Assembly (NCBI RefSeq): GCF_007655135.1
Contig: NC_045129.1
Coordinates: 6,448,001-6,512,000, forward strand
Origin: Punica granatum
Lineage: Eukaryota > Streptophyta > Magnoliopsida > Myrtales > Lythraceae
Direction: 5' to 3'
Length of the DNA: 64,000 bases
Both the position numbers and the translations under genes were made by a program. Positions within the stretch are counted from its first letter, which is position 1. Each line of letters opens with the position of its first letter. Shown piece by piece: positions 36,000 through 47,059 of this stretch. The notes beneath the pieces are model-generated. The model saw only the letters and a program-made list of their open reading frames with translations. It searched no databases and was not told where the DNA came from.

Positions 36000-38132
36000 C
36001 CTCGTAAAAATCGAAGCTTTGTCTCAAATGTCGGGTGAGAACCAGATGGGCAAGGCAAGGGGAGGATGAGAAAGAAGAAGAAAGGTGAAACTTTTGAAGA
36101 AATTAAGGAAGGGAGTGGTGAAACGTTGGGTGGAGCATTGAATGAGGACCGTGAGAAAGGAAAGGTTTTGCTTCTTGGGATTATTTATTCACCATTGGGT
36201 CTCTCTCTTCCCTCGCTGTTTCTCCGTGATTTAATTTAATAATTATACAATAACGGATAAGTAAGATAAAGAAATTGGGGGAGAAAATATAATAACATTT
36301 CCGTTTTAATTTCATCATCTCAGTAAATGCATCGTAATATTAATTTTTCCGGTAAAAGTAAATAAATTCAAACTTTTTGTCTGGAAACTACAGAGGGCCC
36401 TGTTTCGTTTGTGAGCAACATGCAGACAGGGACATAACGATATCATTGAATTTGTTCCTGGGCGAACTTTTTAATTTTTTCGACTGGTATAATGTGGCGT
36501 AATTTTATATCGAACAGAATGTGAAATTAATTATTTCGACTGCACATTCTGTTCGTATAATCTTGTGTCGAAATGCAACTCATACTGCGTAGCCTGTCAT
36601 ATTTACTCTTGAACGTTTCATTGCCCTTGAGATTATGAAACCATGGATTGATACATTAACGTTGTTAGAAAATAGTCTATACATTCACCCAAAAAAAAAA
36701 AGGGACTATACATTTTCCAATAAAATATTTCTTAATTATGATTTTTATTCAAGAAAGATCATATGATGGCTATGAATTTGAAAATGGACTACCTCATTTT
36801 TGGGAGGGAACTAAACTTTGATCTTTAAAAATTTTAAAGCGAAGACTTTGGTTTTTTTTTCAAATATCACATTCCAAACTCCCGTAGATAAAAATGTTTC
36901 CCAAAAGTCTTTCCCTTCGCCTAATGGAAGAAAGACCTTAAATGTCATTATTAGTCATACAATCACCAAAAAATAATTAGATCATGGAATTACAAAAAAG
37001 TCGGATAATATATTACTACTAGTTGCCTGGATGACGACTACTGACCATACCAATCACGATGGAGACGAGGATATGGAAGGCCTCGGTGAGCCAGTGATCG
37101 AACTCTCATTGATGCTCGGAGGCAACAAGTGAAAGGTTCTCTCTTGATCTTTCCATGAAGTAATTGGCAACTTGGGAGGGGAAGACTTTGCATTCATAGT
37201 AGTTTTGGGTGTAACTTCTAAATTTTGAAATCTCAAGGGTGAAATTGGAAAGACAGAAAATGATGGGAGTGAAACTGCGAGAGTGATAAGGTGGGGCCCA
37301 GGATCCGGCCTACCAAAGGACAGAGTTCGTGAATATCTAAGAAAGCGGCCACCTTTATCTGTTTTTTTCTCTCTGCGCTTCCCTCACTTTTTCCTTTACC
37401 TTTACTAAATCGGGCCTAAACTTTTGACTTATTTACCAAAATTTACCCTACCGTCTTTCTTGTTGCTTTAAATTCCCTTTTCACATTTATTTAAGCATCT
37501 CCTTATTACTTGTTTATTCTATGTTTTTTTTGGTAAATCACAAGAATGTTCAACTTATCAACTGAGATTGATCTTGTTTAAGCGATGATTTGACCTTGAC
37601 CATCGGATATTTTTAGTGTTTCCATTCTATGATCTATTATTCTTTGAATTTTTGACAGCATCTACATATGATTTTCTATGTTTTGATATGTTTGGAATTG
37701 CTATAAATTGCCAAAGAAGTGCAAACAGAAGGCTACAAGAAAGATCTTATCCAAAAAAGAAATGATTATATCCTCGGAATAGTGAATTCATGTACTTATT
37801 ATTATTATTTTTGTGATGCAAACAATGTAAGCTATATGAATATAATTTTTCTTTTTTCCGGATCAGTGGTTATCCGAATATTATTAATCATCAAATTCGG
37901 GACAGAATGATCGTGTTGTAATTCAGGGGGATAAAACGGTGCTGGTCTACGATTTTGCGAAACTTGTATGATTATATCTTCATCCAACAAACTTGCATAT
38001 TATATATCAACATACGACAGGTACATTTCTCACTGCATTTTGCAAATGATAAGCTATTGAAAATTTGGTAACAGGACGGTAACGTGCTGCAAATTGTATG
38101 AGCAACTTGGTGAGGACGGTAAGATAATTTTG
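36000..38132. other. GATA promoter side and gene-free DNA
   Basis: The pyrimidine-rich minus-strand sequence just above 35974 is the likely 5' UTR. I found no clear TATA box. One micro-retroposon (36675-36714) is listed. Nothing else is supportable. Confidence 0.45.
36675..36714 (+). mobile_element. Micro-retroposon: CACCC plus A-run between direct repeats
   Basis: GTCTATACATT (36675-36685) and GACTATACATT (36704-36714) match at 10 of 11 positions and enclose CACCC followed by 11 As and GG. The structure is a 3'-end-only retroposon insertion. Confidence 0.55.
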
Positions 38133-38177
38133 TCTAATTTTCTTTTTTTTTTGGGTGAATTTTTTCTAAGTTTCTTT
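38133..38177 (-). mobile_element. Micro-retroposon: T-run plus GGGTGAA between direct repeats
   Basis: TCTAATTTTCTTT (38133-38145) and TCTAAGTTTCTTT (38165-38177) match at 12 of 13 positions. The insert TTTTTTTGGGTGAATTTTT is, on the minus strand, TTCACCC plus an A-run, the same tail as at 36675. Confidence 0.55.
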
Positions 38178-38426
38178 GACGGACGTATTTGTCGTAAAAA
38201 AATTGACTTTCTAAACAAGGGAGAAAAAGAATTATTCTTAATTTGTGCCGAAACTTTCATATTATAGATCACGGTTCTAACGATCATGAACTGATCAAAT
38301 TGAAATTCCTATTTCTTACATTATTGAAAGTAGTGTGAGAAAGCCATGTGTCAAAATCAACCCCAAAACCAAAAGGGTTAGAGTGAGATTGAATTTTTTT
38401 AACAGTATATGTGACACAATTAAATA

Positions 38427-39117
38427 TAGGGCAAATTTCGGCTACATCCCCTATAATTCAGTAAATAACCAACGACATCCCCACTTTTCAAAATGAACCA
38501 CACACCGTCCCTCCTTTTCACAAATGTGGCACTAAGAGTGCTCAATCGTTGCCACGTGGATGCTTGCCACTATACTTCATAAAGTCGGATATGTCGGGTC
38601 AGTTCATGGAGCAGAGTGACACAGCATCCACGAGGCGACGATTAAGGTGGTGTTTGGTTTCATAGTAGGATTTTAGAATTGTGATTTTGATTTTGATTTT
38701 GAGTGGTATAAATGGGACCCACCCTTTGACTTTGTAAGAGTTATGTTGTTTTGTTGTGGGAAAAAGTAATATAAATGGGACCCACTCTTTGACTTTGTAT
38801 GAGTTATTTTGTTTTGTAGTGGGTAGAATTAAGTTAGAATTGTGATTCTAAAATACAACTCTGAAACCAAACAGAGCCTAAGCACTCTAGATGCCACATT
38901 TGCGAAAGCGGGCGGTGTGTGACTAATTTTGAATAGAGGGTGTGTCATCGGCTATTTACTAAATTATAGGGAGCAGAATGACACAACATCCACGTTATGA
39001 GGATTAAGCACTCTTGGTGTCACATTTGCGGAAGGAAAGATGATGTGTGACCAATTTTGAAAGGAAGGGATATCCTCAGCTATTTACTAAATTATATGGG
39101 GATAATCAAAATTTACC
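38427..39117. mobile_element. Long inverted-repeat element with a duplicated right arm
   Basis: The left arm starts GGGCAAATTTCGGCTACATC and runs through CACAAATGTGGCAC.AAGAGTGCT. The right end, reverse complemented, starts GGGTAAATTTTGATTATCC with the same words. The right arm is present twice in tandem, from GAGCAGAGTGACACAGCATC (38609) and from GAGCAGAATGACACAACATC (38971). The first copy is interrupted by the MITE at 38646-38878. No target duplication was identified and no transposase is present. Confidence 0.7.
38646..38878. mobile_element. Harbinger-like MITE, family H copy 4, nested
   Basis: Termini are GGTGGTGTTTGGTTTCATAG and, reverse complemented, GGCTCTGTTTGGTTTCAGAG. The element is flanked by TAA at 38643-38645 and 38879-38881. 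It interrupts ATTAAGCACTCT, and the uninterrupted version of that site survives at 39003-39013 in the duplicated arm. The 3-bp TAA duplication with this terminus is the PIF/Harbinger (Tourist-like) pattern. The interior also has its own direct repeat of TGGGACCCAC.CTTTGACTTT. Confidence 0.85.
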
Positions 39118-39119
39118 CA

Positions 39120-40902
39120 TATATTTATGTGTATTTCATTGGAGTTCATTGACATTGCTTTGTTGTCCTTTTCCATATTGCGATTTGCCGCCTCTTTGGT
39201 TTTGTAAATTTGAACTACTAGGGAACCATATCATTAATATTAGCTGGTGCACAATGGTTCCCTCTTTATTATAAGTGGAAAGGGCATTTAAAAATTAAGT
39301 TTGAATCCTCTTTACTCGTCCTCGTCGAAAAGCCGAAACTATTGATTGTTAGCGTAAGGATTCAATGCCCGAACTAGTGGGAATTTTCATTGTCTCCCTT
39401 AGAGACGGTCTCGGGAAGGATATGTCGACCGTGGGATGAGCTAGGAATGGGATAAACAAGAATTAGCAACATTGAGCTAATCCAAAGACAATCTGTGTCC
39501 ATCGTGATCATTCTTAAGCGGACGGTGGGGAAAATTTTCTCTGAATTATAATTAGGTGGTGGGTTAACATAACAAACAAAAGTATATGTCTTAAAGGAAA
39601 GGGAAATGTGAGAAATCGAAATTATTTTTCCGCCAAGCCCTCAAATTAATTTGTTCAATCAAACCCCCTTCGAATCTGATCATCATTGAACAAAATAATA
39701 AAAACATTAAGTTAAATTAATAAAATGTGCTACTCCTAATAAAACAAGCATGTAAGCCAAATTCCGGCCAACATTCCCACTAGTATTGAGTAATCCGACT
39801 CTCCACTTTCATAAAAATATGATAATCGATATTGTCTCGGATTTTTATATCATTTGACTGAAAAGAATGTAATTAAGTATACATAATATATCTGGAATTT
39901 GTACATATAAATTGTTTTCCCACATATAGTATTTATCGGTCTCTTCATTGAAATCTTTAACTGACTCGAATCCTACTATGCTATCAACGCATGACGTTAC
40001 ACGAAACATCTAATATACATTACTTTTAAGCTCTGTAATCGTTGGTCTACAAATTAAACAATGATCAAAGTGTCATGTTGTTGTTGTTATTTTAGAATCA
40101 TCTTAATTTCAATATTGAGTTCATAATGAATATAAAACTCCCGCCGATCTCAACGCGAAACCTAGCTATCGGTTTTGAGTTTATATGTGTTAATATCTAT
40201 CATGTTATGCTCGATCAAACTTTATGAATGCAACGGTGTACCCGGTTGAACCGTTGAGGCGTGCGGTGTGATAATCATCTGGTATTAAAAAAAAGGAAAA
40301 AAAAAAAAGTCCCACTGGTCGAGAACCGTGGGTTGAAAGGGGAAAGGAGGGAAATATGAAATCCGGACAAAGTGACGCCAAAGATATAAATCCAACTTTT
40401 GGTTGAGGAGAGGTCCCAGCAAGAATGATTCTCTTCAAGCTCATATTAAAAGTGAAAAAACTATAGATTGTATGCAAGAATTTCTTCATTAGTACCTTAT
40501 TAATTAATGTTAAATATATACAAATATAATGAAAGTTCAACAACAGAATAAGAGTAAAAGGCCTACATATAACATCTCTATTTAAGACGTGAAACTTCTA
40601 TAACAAAAAAGTTACATTACTTGAGATAAAATGGTTACAAGATTGTTCATATGAAGCATTTTATACAACATTAGAATTAAAGTTGCTAACTTATTTGTGT
40701 AGAGAATGCATAAATTTTTGGCTTATTTTACTTATTATTATATCTACTAATAAATTAAAGACTATTAAATATGGTATAATATTATTATAACAGTAAATTT
40801 GTAAATCTGTATATATACATATATATGTATTTATACGTCAAAAGAAAAATTCAGAGTAAATTGAAACATTTAATACATAATAAATTGACAAATTCTACTT
40901 TA
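39120..40902. other. Gene-free stretch
   Basis: AT-rich DNA; the open frame at 40205-40543 (minus) has no recognisable domain. No element with defined ends was found. Confidence 0.45.
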
Positions 40903-42140
40903 CTAGTGTTTTAACCCATGCATTGCATGGGTTCATTTACAATAAAATTTTTGGAACTTCTATGATTACTATATTTTGAATAATAATTCTAATTAAGTGA
41001 CGATTTTGCTTTTAGTTCTCTTATTTAAATTAGTGCATTGGATATCTATTTAATCATTAATATTCTGCAGATTCACTACCGATCTTAAGTGCTAGTATAC
41101 AAACACCAATATGCAAATATTTTTTGAAATTAATATTTGTTATGTTCTTACTTTCATTTATTAAATTTTTAGTTTTTATGTAACCATACTTCATGGAATT
41201 AGTGTCTTTGTATTTTCTTTTAAACCTATGAATTGATAATTATTATTTTATTTAATATACATTGCATATTTATTCAACTATAATATAAAACTTATTAGAT
41301 TAAGCACATACTTTTTACAAAAAATATTTTATTTAATATAAGCTTCATATTATTTATATTTTAATTTTATACGTGGAGTTATAACACCTATCATAACTAT
41401 ATAATATGAGAACTTATTTTTCATAATATTTACTTATCTATCTTTTACATAAATAAAAAATAATATTCATTTTTTTTATTATAATATTTATTTTTATAAT
41501 AGTAGTAGCATTAATTACATGCATTTATTATTTGGTGTAGTTTGTTTTACTATAGATAGATAGATGGACATATAGATAGATGATTATAAATGCAACAATA
41601 TCGTTCAAGCAATATTTTGATATTATATATATATATATATTTATCTTTTCATTATCTTATTAACTACTATAATTATAAAATATACAACTACGTAAAATTA
41701 ATTATCAGAATATCTAATACATTGATCCCAATAAAATTTCTATTTCGTTATGTACTGGTAAGTTTTAAAATTTCTTCATTGGTCTATTATCGATATTATA
41801 TATACACACACACATACATATATATACTTAATTGTTGCAATTGTAATATAAGATCTTTTATTAGAAGCACTTCTTGAAAATAAAATTAAAATTGATTAAC
41901 AATTTTTAGAATATAAAATTAATTAGTTGCATTAAAATATTTAATGCATAGTAAATGTACCAATTCTCTTTTACTATATGTATATAATTATCATGATAAA
42001 AAAGTTATAATCTTTTATTCGAAGTATCTTCTTGAAAATAAAATTAAAATTGATTAACAATTTTTAGAATATAAAATTATTTAAATGCATAATAAATGTA
42101 CCAATTGTTTTTTACTATATATATATATATATATATAAAA
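40903..42140 (-). mobile_element. AT-rich Helitron-like element, 3' end defined, 5' end uncertain
   Basis: On the minus strand, hairpin AACCCATGC-AAT-GCATGGGTT (plus 40913-40933) is followed after six bases by CTAG and then T. A hairpin shortly before a CTRR end and insertion next to T is the Helitron 3' signature. The body is over 80% AT by eye. It includes two direct repeats of about 158 bp (from about 41840 and 41998) sharing AAAATTAAAATTGATTAACA. No helicase is present. The 5' TC end is a guess. Confidence 0.5.
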
Positions 42141-42149
42141 TATGGATTA

Positions 42150-43140
42150 CCTATGTATAAATAATGTATGGGGCCACATTTCCTTTTTTAATGTTTCCCT
42201 ATGTAATTAGATTGCCATTTATTAGTCAAACCAGCTTCTTTAAACCGCACAATACAATTAAATTTTTCAGAGGACTCAAGTACGTAATTAGAGTTTTGAA
42301 AAGGGCGGGAGGCAACTCAACTATCTTACCTAGTAGTCCTTTGAAGTTTTTTTCTTTTAAAATAAACTGGGCAGTCTGGGCTTACGTCTGGAGGAACAAA
42401 ATGAAAATCAAACTACATAAAAGCGGGATAAGGCGGTTCCAACGATATCATCGGAAAGGAGAGCCTGGATACCCTCTGGGAGAAGATGAAGGATACAAAG
42501 AATTAAGGAGAGGTCTAAGTACGAGTAAACAATCCCATCAACACGTGCATTTCCTTCTCTGTACATGTGAACAATGTGTACCTGTCAATTCATCTGAAGA
42601 AACTTGTTGATAGCGATCATCTATGATGAAATGAGGGGTGCCACATCTTTGCGGGAGTCCTTTTGAGTTTTTGGCTTGACCAGTTGAAATGTGATTTTTT
42701 TTTGTGAATAGATATTGTACTTTCATCCATTCGGTCATCACTATCTAAAAGTTGAGATTGTAGTGTCGGATGCCGTCGAGTTTGGTGTTTAGGAATATGC
42801 ATCGTGACTAGACAGTTGATGAATGACATACTACAAATCTATAAGGGCGGTAGGAAATCTCGGGTGAATTACCTTTCCAAGCAAAAAAAAGAGATAGGAA
42901 ATCTCGGGTGAGTTTCTAATCTCCTATTCGCCAAGCCATTGAGGGGGAGTCCCTCCGAACTTGCTGGAATGGGAGTTGCAAGAAAACACCCCGCGAAGCT
43001 GCTAGAAATTGCTCATCCTACCGCCATGTCCATCTGGATGATGTTTTCGGGATGTTTTCCTCGTATAAAATAGCAAATATCTGCTAATTCACTATTTCAT
43101 AAAACAACCGCTGATAGTTAACTTTTTCTTTGGAAGAAAT
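42150..43140. other. Gene-free stretch with one unexplained open frame
   Basis: The 148-codon open frame at 42164-42610 (plus) shows no domain I recognise, and its N-terminal half resembles translated AT-rich noise. I do not call it a gene. Nothing else is apparent. Confidence 0.4.
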
Positions 43141-43150
43141 AACAACAAGC

Positions 43151-43222
43151 GGGTGTTTGGTCTAGTGGTATGATTCTCGCTTCGGGTGCGAGAGGTCCCG
43201 AGTTCGATTCTCGGAACACCCC
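43151..43222 (+). tRNA. tRNA-Pro(CGG)
   Basis: This 72-nt tRNA forms a full cloverleaf. Acceptor GGGTGTT pairs with AACACCC, and C is the discriminator. The D-arm/A box is TGGTCTAGTGG. Anticodon stem CTCGC/GCGAG encloses loop TTCGGGT with anticodon CGG. The T arm/B box is GAGTTCGATTCTC. There is no intron and CCA is not encoded, as in nuclear plant tRNAs. CAA triplets lie just upstream (AACAACAAGC), common at plant tRNA starts. The gene is intact and probably active. Confidence 0.95.
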
Positions 43223-43234
43223 CTCAACTTTTCA

Positions 43235-43246
43235 TTTTTTCTTTTT
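43235..43246 (+). terminator. RNA polymerase III terminator of tRNA-Pro
   Basis: T6-C-T5 lies 12 nt beyond the tRNA 3' end, sufficient for pol III termination. Confidence 0.75.
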
Positions 43247-43899
43247 CTCGCCCCTGCCTTTCTATTCTATTCTTTCAATCTCAGTTCCCACTTTCGGTTC
43301 TGTTGCCTTTTTTGTCCCTCTCCAAGATCCTCTTTAGTCTTTCCTACAAAGGGTTTTAAATTGCATTAACCTGCAACGCAATATTCCCAGAAGGACAAGT
43401 GACAATTTCCCAAAAGCTTGACCTAAACTTGATCCGATTTTCCATTCTTGAGGACTACAAATCATTCATTTTGAGTGCAAAATCATCTTCACACTTGATC
43501 TAAAATGACTGATAATACAAGGGAAATCATGATCTGTATCATACGTTCTTTTTTTGTTTCCCCAAAAGATGAGGCTTCCAGTTTATTTAACCAATGACAA
43601 GTTAACATGCGATTTCTTTCGTTTATGCATAACATCACATGCTCCAAATAAAATGACTTTCAAGTCTGCTGTATATCCCTGACACTCGAACAAGCAAAAG
43701 TCTCTCTTGGTTCCTAACTGCATTACATGTTTTACATGGCATGTAACTCTCGTCGTATACATTTTCGACGACTCAAGTTGCACATGAGAAATTTGGTGTT
43801 TTCCACTATTCTAGCAGAGTCTGCACAAAAGAACCCCAAGTAATGTTAGTCGGTCTCTTAGACTCGCGTCATGGACAACCACACTCGCTCGGTTAAATC
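43247..43899. other. Gene-free stretch
   Basis: No exon, RNA gene or repeat with defined ends could be supported between the tRNA and the CACTA terminus. Confidence 0.4.
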
Positions 43900-44300
43900 C
43901 ACTACAGACAAATTGCCATTTACCGATAGTTAATTTCCATCAGTAAAAACCCAAAAATCCATCAGTAAAACACCTTCGGGCTAATACTGACGAAAAAATA
44001 AACTTTACCTACCGTTTAGATACCTGTCAGTGTAGGTCTCGTGGCTAAACATCTATCCTGACGGCATTACCATCAGTATATCCAGGTTCTTTACCCACGA
44101 AAGTTTCTGTCACTGGAAACTGTTATCCGTCAGTGCATTACGAGTAACGCTGGCGGTGTTTCCATCAGTATGAGCCATTTTGCAAGTCAAATCCACTTGT
44201 TTCTAGAACTCATATCGACAGTTCCTCATCATTTTAACTCAGGTACACTGATAGACGACCCATCACTAATGATGGATTCATTAGTGAATATTGGACGTAT
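43900..44300 (+). mobile_element. One end of a CACTA (En/Spm-like) transposon
   Basis: The segment begins CACTACAGACAAATTGCC, close to the common CACTACAAGAAA terminus. It is followed by many subterminal repeats of the CCATCAGTAAA / CCGTCAGTGCA / CTGTCAGTGTAGG type in both orientations, up to about 44300. These subterminal repeats are where CACTA transposase binds. I find no matching TAGTG end downstream and no TNPD/TNPA-like reading frame, so the element seems truncated. Confidence 0.7.
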
Positions 44301-45987
44301 CAATAACGTTCATCAATATAATTCAACCAAAACTGTATAAATAATGTACTTTTTTTTAATACTAAAGATATTAGTTCTCATATGACATCCAAAGTAATTA
44401 CAGACAACCCATAGAAAGCATAATCAGTCATAATGCAAAAGGGATTTGACATCAAAACTACCATCACTAACTTTAAAAAATGAAGAAGAAAGAGCTCCAA
44501 TAGTACTTCAAGTTTGAGCAATATGTATGATGTGCAAGATATCAAGCCTAAACTATATACATATATGAAAGTTACATAATTCAGAAAGGACCTCTTCCAT
44601 GCCAATTGAAGCTCCTAGAGGGTCCTGAAAGCAAATGAAAATGACAGCATTCATTAGTTCACATGGCCACGAAATTGGGCCTTCACCGATAAAACTTGAG
44701 ATAATAAATCCATACATAAACAAAAAGTTGAGTCAAAAGCTTGTTTCATGCTTCTTAAGCTTCTAGTTGCCACACTTTACACAAGGACAAAATATCTCTC
44801 CATCTTAGGACAATCTCTCAAATGCAAATATCAATAAATAAATTACGCCATCTATGTATTTTTCATTTCTCCTTGATGCAAGATATATCCATGATTTATC
44901 ATGAAAATGAGAATGATTGGAACTGAAAAATAACATAGAAAGCACATTTGTACTTACATCCCAGCATTTTCAGTGGCATTACTCCAGAAAGTGCGACTTC
45001 AAATACAAGAATATCATGTGGATTAATTGAACTACCCTATAAATTTGAAATTAAAAAAAGAAAAATAAGAGTGTGCAAATCCTGCCTTGTTCTTTTTCTC
45101 TGTTGAAATGCCCGCTGAGAAAGAAATATATCAGCAGCCAAGCAGATTGGTAACCCATACAACATGTTAAGCCCATCTTATGCTTATATAGCTTTAGTTG
45201 ATTCATTAGCCAATTAGTTGTTCCGTATAAACCTAAGCGGACTTTATTTATTCTCATGTATGTATGAATAGTTTGAGTCTCGTTAACAATTAATAATTAT
45301 TAATGGCTATTTATTAAAAATATACTTGTCTCAAGAACCTTGAAACTTCTTGTTTACACTGCCAATCTTTGTTTTTTTTTTTTGGAAACTGGTTGCTTGC
45401 CATTTGGACTCCCTTTGTCTTCTTCAAGTTAATTTTGTCTATGCTTAATTTGCAGGTTAATTGATTGTAAGCACTTCAATTTTGGGAATGGAAATTGCCT
45501 GTTCGACAACAATTATTTTTACAAAGTAATACGGGTTTCTATTACTTTATAAGAATAACCTACAGTTCATTATTTAATACTTTGGTTAAGATATAGTATG
45601 GTAACTGTGTTTGAATTTGATGTTTCAGTTATTTAGAGCATAATATCAATATGGATATCAATACAAATAGGCTGGAGCTTATTAGTACATATCAAGAAAG
45701 GCTGGACCTTGCTAGATTCCTTTCATTATATAGGATGTAAGAGATATCCATGATTTATCATGAACAATGGCCGGGATAGTTTGGGGATGCAATTTAAAAT
45801 ATGGGATAGTTTAGGGATGAAAATCTGTTTTTGCTAGAATTTTGCATGCCTATAGGAATTCCCCCATAATGTAATTGGTGCAGGATTTAGCGCTATAACT
45901 GGCCAATGATGTGGAGCCACGTGTACTCATCTCTCATGTGTTCCTAAAGCTTCCTTAGACTAGTCAACGACACAGCCGTCAAATCTA
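44301..45987. other. Gene-free stretch, possibly interior of the CACTA remnant
   Basis: AT-rich sequence without recognisable coding segments. The phrase GATATATCCATGATTTATCATGAA-like occurs near 44885 and again near 45748, suggesting a dispersed repeat. The last 100 bp should include the promoter of the next gene; ACGTGT follows at about 45919. Confidence 0.4.
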
Positions 45988-46425
45988 ATGGAAACGGCTC
46001 AGCGCCACATTCCCCATCTCCTCCAACCGACCAATCATCGCCGGCCACAGAACCGCCCTAAGAATGTCCTTACCACCGCCGGCCCATCCATGGCGAGAGT
46101 AGGCGGGGGCCTGGCCCTGAAAGGGCGATCCCTCGCAAGCGTGAGCTCAATCATCGCCCGCCGTCGAATTCAAGATCCAAACATACCCTTCTGCGCCACG
46201 GGCAGTCGATCGGCCGATCCGAATGTTGAGGAAGCCGGGAACAAGGGTGACGGTGGCGCGGAAGATGCCGCGACGGCGGACGCGGTGACTCTTCCTCCGC
46301 CGCCGGAGAGGCCGCTGCCGGGGGACTGCTGCGGCAGCGGGTGCGTGAGGTGCGTGTGGGACGTGTACCACGAGGAGCTTCAGGCTTATGAGACTCTCCT
46401 TGACAAAGTCAAGCCCAAGGATTAG
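45988..46425 (+). CDS. Oxidoreductase-like domain protein (OXLD1-like), probably mitochondrial
   Basis: Single-exon gene of 145 codons. The C-terminal half has the short Cys-rich Oxidored-like domain, PPPPERPLPGDCCGSGC followed by VRCVWDVYHEEL (about residues 103-131), with four Cys in the pattern CC-GSG-C-VR-C. The molecular role of the domain is not established; animal OXLD1 is mitochondrial. Two starts are possible. The first ATG gives METAQRH. A second in-frame ATG at 46090 (MARVGGGLALKGRSLASVSS) would give 111 aa with an Arg/Ser-rich, acid-free presequence typical of mitochondrial import. I favour the second start functionally but report the longer frame. The coding region is GC-rich against AT-rich flanks. 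A decayed inverted copy of the 5' end lies at 46988-47051. Confidence 0.85.
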   Translation: METAQRHIPHLLQPTNHRRPQNRPKNVLTTAGPSMARVGGGLALKGRSLASVSSIIARRRIQDPNIPFCATGSRSADPNVEEAGNKGDGGAEDAATADAVTLPPPPERPLPGDCCGSGCVRCVWDVYHEELQAYETLLDKVKPKD

Positions 46426-46987
46426 GTATCGACTAATCGAGTGTCGACATTCGACCCGCCCCGCCCCGCCCCGGCCTGGATAATCCATCTGGGGCCTATT
46501 GATGGTTGTAGCAAGCAGATGTTCGGGTGCGCAATGGGCATGTATCCCGTGATTGCCCAGCCTTGAAAGATTGGATTCACTATGGATATATCCGCACCTT
46601 CCGAAGAGACCAATTTCCGGGTTCTGCGAGGTTCGATTCTTGTGGGAAAGGAGCGTATTCGGAATTCGGAATTTCTTTTCTTAGTTTAGTATGTGCTTCA
46701 TATTTTTTCCACGGCTGTCCCCGGGGCAGATGATCATCATAATTCAATGGCATTGCCTTTCCTTTCTTTCTTTCTTTCTTTTTTTTTGCCTAATTTATTT
46801 GGACAATTCCATGCCCGTTGCATATGAAAAGAGTCAATAGGCAAAATATAGTTTGTTTCACTTCCATTTCCCAAAAATATGTTTTACTAAGTAATATGTT
46901 TCGATATCAACCATTCATTTGCCAAAAAACAAGAAGATGCGGTATAGACATGGAAAATTGTAGAGCTCGGGAGAGCCTGAATTGAGA

Positions 46988-47051
46988 TTTCAAGGGCCAG
47001 GACCCCGCCTACTCTCGCCATGGTTATGCGAGCGGTGGCACGGACATTCTT
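46988..47051 (-). pseudogene. Inverted fragment copied from the 5' end of the OXLD1-like gene
   Basis: Reverse complemented, this 64-nt segment aligns with 46060-46122 at about 55 of 64 positions. It includes an uninterrupted CATGGCGAGAGTAGGCGGGG covering the second ATG of the gene. The copy has a one-base insertion (CCCTTG for CCCTG) that breaks the frame. No Cys-rich domain is present on this side, so it is a partial, dead duplicate. Confidence 0.7.
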
Positions 47052-47059
47052 CAGGTGGA

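Noticed and set aside
42164..42610. 148-codon open frame on the plus strand
   Set aside because: No recognisable domain, AT-driven amino-acid content in the first half, no splice or promoter support; more likely chance or a decayed repeat.
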